Shown in pieces: positions 61,015-64,000 of a stretch of 64,000 nucleotides of DNA. The notes below the pieces were generated by a model. The model did not search any database, was not told the DNA's origin, and saw only the letters and a list, made by a program, of their open reading frames with translations. The translations under genes were made by a program, and so were the position numbers. The number at the start of each line of letters is the position of its first letter. The first letter of the stretch is position 1. The stretch is from positions 1 to 64,000 of the forward strand of contig VGJS01000006.1 in the NCBI GenBank assembly GCA_016867395.1. The letters are read 5' to 3'. This DNA is from Candidatus Handelsmanbacteria bacterium (lineage in GTDB: Bacteria > Latescibacterota > UBA2968 > UBA8231).

Positions 61015-62025
61015 TCACCCCAATTCCAGGGGCAGCACCCAGGTGGGGGCTTTGCCTACGGGGTAGGTCTCGATGGGGCTCAGTTGGCCGCTGTCCTGAT
61101 CGACGCGGTAGGCGGCTAACTTGCCGCTGGCCTGGCCGGCGGCGTACAGGTAGCGCCCTTGGGGGTCGAGGTTGAAGTCGCGGGGGGTCTGTTCGGTGGG
61201 CTGCTGGCCCAGGGAGTTGAGCCGGCCCGCAGCGTCGATGGCGTAGCAGGCGATGCTGTCGTGACCCCGGTTGGAGGCGTAGAGGAAGCGGCCAGAGGGG
61301 TGGATGCGGGTCTGGGCGCAGGTGTTCTCGCCGGCAAAACCCTCGGGCAGGGTGGAGAGGGTCTGGAAGGGCGAAAGGGTGCCCTGGAGGGTGTCGAAGT
61401 GATAGGCGGTGACGCTGGAGGCCTGCTCGTTGTCGAAGTAGACCACCGGCAGGCTCGGGTGGTAGACGTAGTGGCGCGGGCCGGTATTGGTCAGGGGTAC
61501 CACCTTGAAGATCGGGTTGGGACTGAGGTACCCGGTCTGCTCGTCGAAGCGGAACTGCCAGATGGCGTTGGTCTGGGCCACATGGGGCAGGAAGGCCCAG
61601 CGGTTGGAGGGATCGGTAAAGATGGCGTGGGCGCAGGGGGCGGTGCTGATCCACATGGCCGGCTGCTCCACGGCCGCACCTTGAGCGTCGAGACGGTGGA
61701 CAGAGGTGGCTCCGGCGCTGTAATAGGCGGAAAGCAGGAAACGACCCCGCCGGTCCACGCTCAGGCAGCAGGGGTCGGAGAGCAGGGACACGCTGCCCAG
61801 ATGCTCCAGACGGCCGCTGGCCGGGTCCACGGAAAAGCTGGCCAACTGACGGGAGGAACGCAGGCCGGCGTAGAGATGGCGGTTGTGGGGATCAACGGCC
61901 AGGGGGCCGGGCGCCCCGGTGAGGGGTACGCCCTCCTGAAAGCCGAGTTTGCCGGTTGCGGGGTCTAACTTGTAGATGGCGATCTTGTGCTCGCCGTTAA
62001 GGGCGAGGTAGAGATAGGTGGGCAT
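61015..62025 (-). CDS. lactonase family protein (6-phosphogluconolactonase-like propeller)
   Basis: A 336-residue seven-bladed beta-propeller of the lactonase (PF10282) family: GPLAVDPHNRHLYAGLRSS, LSVDRRGRFLLSAYYSAGATSV, CAHAIFTDPSNRWAFLPHVAQTN, PRHYVYHPSLPVVYFDNEQ and IHPSGRFLYASNRGHDSIAC. It would open sugar lactones. About 60-65% similar by eye to the next lactonase and separated from it by an intergenic inverted repeat, so the pair arose by tandem duplication. Confidence 0.88.
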   Translation of the reverse strand: MPTYLYLALNGEHKIAIYKLDPATGKLGFQEGVPLTGAPGPLAVDPHNRHLYAGLRSSRQLASFSVDPASGRLEHLGSVSLLSDPCCLSVDRRGRFLLSAYYSAGATSVHRLDAQGAAVEQPAMWISTAPCAHAIFTDPSNRWAFLPHVAQTNAIWQFRFDEQTGYLSPNPIFKVVPLTNTGPRHYVYHPSLPVVYFDNEQASSVTAYHFDTLQGTLSPFQTLSTLPEGFAGENTCAQTRIHPSGRFLYASNRGHDSIACYAIDAAGRLNSLGQQPTEQTPRDFNLDPQGRYLYAAGQASGKLAAYRVDQDSGQLSPIETYPVGKAPTWVLPLELG

Positions 62026-62065
62026 TTGGTATTCCTGGTTTTAGTTGTTATGGCACATAGGCTTC

Positions 62066-62202
62066 GGGGAATGACCCGCTCCAACCTTTCCCCAGGCGCG
62101 GACTTTCAGCCCCGCTCACTCTGGCTCCGCTCTCCCTTCACCCATCCCGCGTCCTTCCCTGCCCATCCACTCCCCGGGAAAGGTTTCCGGGGTCATTTCC
62201 CC
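62066..62202. repeat. imperfect long inverted repeat between tandem lactonases (with dispersed repeat copy B)
   Basis: Left arm GGGGAATGACCC (62066-62077) and AACCTTTCCCC (62083-62093); right arm GGGAAAGGTT (62176-62185) and GGGTCATTTCCCC (62190-62202). The arms pair across about 82 bases. The left arm includes the dispersed repeat at 62073-62117 that is shared with 9830-9874. Possibly an old mobile repeat; there is no transposase. Confidence 0.5.
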
Positions 62203-62210
62203 TCAGCGTG

Positions 62211-63227
62211 TCATTGCCCTCCTAAGCTGACGGGCAGCACCCAGTAGGGATTGTTGCCCACGGTGTAGGTGTCCAGGAGCGAGAGCCGGCCGCTCTGGGG
62301 ATCGACCTTGTACGCGGCCAGCCGGTCGCCGCCCTGGCCGGCGGCGTAGAGGAAGCGGCCGGCCGCGTCGGTGGCGAAGTGGGTGGGCACCTTCTCGGTG
62401 GGCTGCTGGCCTAGCGAGGTCATCTTCCCCTGGCTGTCCAGGGCAAAGCCGGCGAGGCTGTCGTGACCGCGGTTGGCCGCGTAGAGGAAACGGCCCGTGG
62501 GGTGGATGGCGATATGGGCGCAGGTGTTGTCTTTGGAGAACCCTTCGGGCAGGGTGGAGAGGGTTTGGAAGGGGCTGAGGGCGCCAGTACCCTTGTCGAG
62601 GTGGTAGGCGGTGACGCTGGAGCCCTGTTCGTTGTCGAAGTAAACTACCGGCAAGCTCGGGTGATAGGTGTAGTGGCGGGGGCCGGCGCCAGGCAGGGGC
62701 TTGACCTTGGACACCCGGTTGGGTGCTAGCCGGCCGGTTTTCTCGTCAAAGACGTACTGGAAGATGACATTGCTCTGGGCCACGTGCGGCACATAGGCGT
62801 AGCGGTTGGAGGGGTCGGTGAGGATGGCGTGGGCGCAGCGGGCCGTGCTCAGCCACACCGCCGGCACCTCGTTCACCGAGCCGTCGGAGTTGAGGGGGTG
62901 CACGGCCGCCGCCCCCGCCGTGTAATAGGCCGAGAGCAGGAAGCGGCCCGTCTGGTCCAGGCTCAGGTAGCAGGGGACGGCGCTGAGGGAGAGCAGGCCC
63001 AGGGGGCTGAGTTCGCCGCTTTCGGGGTCGATGGCAAAGCTGGCAATCTGAGAGGTGCCCAGAGCCGCGTACAGACAGCGCTGGGGGTGATCCACGGCCA
63101 GGGGGGCGGCCCCGCCGGGCAGGGTGGTGTCGCGCAGGAAAGACAATTTACCGGTGTCCGGGTCCTGGGCGTAGCAGGCGATCTTGGCGGCGCTGGGCAG
63201 GCTGACATACACGTAGTGTTTGCTCAT
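62211..63227 (-). CDS. lactonase family protein (second tandem copy)
   Basis: A 338-residue propeller paralogue of the gene at 61015: LSLDQTGRFLLSAYYTAGAAAVH, CAHAILTDPSNRYAYVPHVAQSN, PRHYTYHPSLPVVYFDNEQGSSV, FQTLSTLPEGF and NRGHDSLAGF. ATG at 63227 is used (MSKHYVYVSLPSAAKIACY). Ends just before a palindromic repeat and is followed by the second lactonase; zinc-ribbon gene upstream. Confidence 0.88.
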   Translation of the reverse strand: MSKHYVYVSLPSAAKIACYAQDPDTGKLSFLRDTTLPGGAAPLAVDHPQRCLYAALGTSQIASFAIDPESGELSPLGLLSLSAVPCYLSLDQTGRFLLSAYYTAGAAAVHPLNSDGSVNEVPAVWLSTARCAHAILTDPSNRYAYVPHVAQSNVIFQYVFDEKTGRLAPNRVSKVKPLPGAGPRHYTYHPSLPVVYFDNEQGSSVTAYHLDKGTGALSPFQTLSTLPEGFSKDNTCAHIAIHPTGRFLYAANRGHDSLAGFALDSQGKMTSLGQQPTEKVPTHFATDAAGRFLYAAGQGGDRLAAYKVDPQSGRLSLLDTYTVGNNPYWVLPVSLGGQ

Positions 63228-63237
63228 GGTTCTTCTC

Positions 63238-63492
63238 TCACTTTCTCGACATGCCTTTGGTGTAGACCTTGCCCTGGATGATCTTGTGGGCAGGCCGGCC
63301 TTCGATGAGGGCGTGGCGGGCAAACTCCTGCTGGCACTCCGGGCATTTCAGGTCACCGGCGGTGAGATCCTGGGCGATGCGCTCGGGCCGGCACTTGACC
63401 AGGCCCCCCCGGCCGCCCTTGTAATAGCGGTAGAGCAGGGTGCGGCAGCGGGCGCAGTGGATAGAGATGGTGCGGATATCCTTGCGGGTCAT
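63238..63492 (-). CDS. 84-residue zinc-ribbon protein
   Basis: A small cytosolic protein with two Cys pairs: CARC (residues 13-16) and CPEC (49-52), separated by a basic stretch with RYYKGGRGGLVKCRPERI. This is a rubredoxin-like/zinc-ribbon arrangement. It is short enough to be missed by automated annotation. The region upstream carries a promoter and a palindrome shared with the MlaE gene. Function unknown. Confidence 0.75.
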   Translation of the reverse strand: MTRKDIRTISIHCARCRTLLYRYYKGGRGGLVKCRPERIAQDLTAGDLKCPECQQEFARHALIEGRPAHKIIQGKVYTKGMSRK

Positions 63493-63533
63493 TCGGGGTT
63501 CTCGGAGGACCGGGTCGCGGCGACTGCTGCTGA

Positions 63534-63562
63534 AACATGAGCCGGGGCCTGCCGGTTGTCAA
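63534..63562 (-). promoter_or_regulatory. promoter of the zinc-ribbon gene
   Basis: On the minus strand TTGACA (63562-63557) and CATGTT (63539-63534) are 17 bases apart. The -35 box lies inside the left half of the palindrome at 63556-63585. Confidence 0.45.
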
Positions 63563-63585
63563 TACAGGGTGTGCCAGATTGACAA
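63556..63585. promoter_or_regulatory. palindrome over divergent -35 boxes
   Basis: TTGTCAAT (63556-63563) and ATTGACAA (63578-63585) are a perfect 8-bp inverted repeat with a 14-base spacer. Each arm contains the -35 element of one of two divergent promoters, so it may be an operator or simply mirrored promoters. Confidence 0.5.
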
Positions 63586-63608
63586 CAAGGTGAAGCTGGT
63601 CCTATTTA
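63579..63608 (+). promoter_or_regulatory. promoter of the MlaE gene
   Basis: TTGACA (63579-63584), 18 bases, TATTTA (63603-63608), with an overlapping perfect TATAAT at 63607-63612. The ATG at 63616 is 8 bases after TATTTA and no Shine-Dalgarno sequence is present: a leaderless candidate. Confidence 0.5.
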
Positions 63609-63615
63609 TAATCTT

Positions 63616-64000
63616 ATGGTAGCGCGAATGGCAAAAAACGGGCTGCGCGGCCTGCTACGTGCCCTGGGGCGGGCGACGGGGTCGGTGGGCGGGCATACCG
63701 GGGGGATGGTGGTGTTGCTGTGGCGGATCGGCGAAGCGACGATGCGGGGCCGGGTCTCGCTGCGCGAGGTGGTGTCGCAGGCGTACTTTATCGGGGTGAA
63801 GAGCATCCCCCTGGTCTGCGTGACCGGGCTCCTGTCGGGGCTGGTGACCTCGCAGCAGGGCGGGTACCAGTTCACCGGCTCGGTGCCCCTCTACGTGCTG
63901 GGCAGCGTGGTGACCTCCAGCGTCATCCTCGAACTGGGCCCGGTAATGACCGCCTTTGTGCTCATCGGCCGGGTGGGAGCGCGGATCACCGCAGAGTTGG
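63616..64000 (+). CDS. mlaE: MlaE family lipid ABC permease, N-terminal part
   Basis: The gene runs off the right edge. The visible 128 residues have the MlaE/PF02405 signature: LLWRIGEATMRGRVSLREVVSQAYFIGVKSIPLVCVTGLLSGLV (in parts), then GSVVTSSVILELGPVMTAFVLIGRVGARITAEL. The ELGPVxTAxxxAGRVGAxIxAEL block is typical. Partner of an MlaF ATPase and MlaD substrate-binding protein in retrograde phospholipid transport. Start ATG at 63616 (a second ATG is at 63628). Confidence 0.92.
   Translation, partial: MVARMAKNGLRGLLRALGRATGSVGGHTGGMVVLLWRIGEATMRGRVSLREVVSQAYFIGVKSIPLVCVTGLLSGLVTSQQGGYQFTGSVPLYVLGSVVTSSVILELGPVMTAFVLIGRVGARITAEL

Noticed and set aside
1-64000. CRISPR arrays, insertion sequences, prophage genes, tRNA or rRNA genes
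   Set aside because: I saw no regularly spaced repeats, transposase or phage motifs, and no cloverleaf or rRNA core sequence when reading both strands; small degenerate tRNAs could be missed without a tool.

Overview
The window is GC-rich (neutral codon positions are mostly G or C) and carries no rRNA, tRNA, CRISPR array, insertion sequence or phage gene that I can recognise. The mix of genes resembles uncultured, polymer-degrading bacteria of the Latescibacterota/Poribacteria type: several phytanoyl-CoA dioxygenase (PhyH) proteins, Gfo/Idh/MocA oxidoreductases, DUF1080, ThuA, creatininase, NPLDP-type lipoproteins, a class I lysyl-tRNA synthetase and a sugar ABC transporter. This placement is inference from gene content only. 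Outer-membrane-type barrels, lipoproteins and an MlaE-type permease point to a diderm cell.

Layout. 1-4.3 kb is a decayed block: response regulator, outer-membrane protein and MASE1-CHASE histidine kinase, all riddled with in-frame stops and frameshifts, meeting head-on a truncated SAM-hydrolase remnant. 4.3-9.8 kb holds two lipoproteins, infA, lysS, a DUF72 gene and an O-methyltransferase. 9.9-20.3 kb is mainly minus-strand small-molecule metabolism (amidohydrolase, two PhyH proteins, nitrilase, SGNH hydrolase, cupin, Gfo/Idh, DUF1080) interrupted by yhbY and a twice-frameshifted comEC. 20.7-33.2 kb has an S15-type hydrolase, then a long minus-strand catabolic array (creatininase, 2-hydroxyacid dehydrogenase, RidA, bicupin, two Gfo/Idh enzymes) in which four members are broken. 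33.3-37.5 kb encodes a sugar-type ABC importer with a binding protein fused to one permease and a large domain inserted in the other. 37.5-43.1 kb has a TPR protein, a CX4CH cytochrome lipoprotein, a dihydrolipoamide-dehydrogenase-like enzyme, a MtaA-like protein and myo-inositol-1-phosphate synthase. 43.2-54.7 kb is a conserved core: LysR regulator, dus, UPF0182 protein, 5-formyl-THF cyclo-ligase, uppS-cdsA-rseP-queG. 54.7-59.3 kb is a second graveyard of truncated accessory genes. 59.3-63.5 kb is a sugar-acid/lactone set with tandem lactonases, and an MlaE permease runs off the right edge.

How it fits together. The intact parts suggest a heterotroph that imports oligosaccharides or related solutes and processes them with NAD-dependent oxidoreductases, lactonases, 2-hydroxyacid dehydrogenases and non-haem iron dioxygenases, next to a housekeeping block for undecaprenyl phosphate, phospholipid and tRNA modification. 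The striking overall feature is gene erosion: about fifteen broken genes in 64 kb, with nearly all substitution-type nonsense codons being TAG. Several intact genes appear to start at or within a few bases of the transcription start (leaderless), and two intergenic regions carry well-formed palindromic operator candidates over promoter elements.
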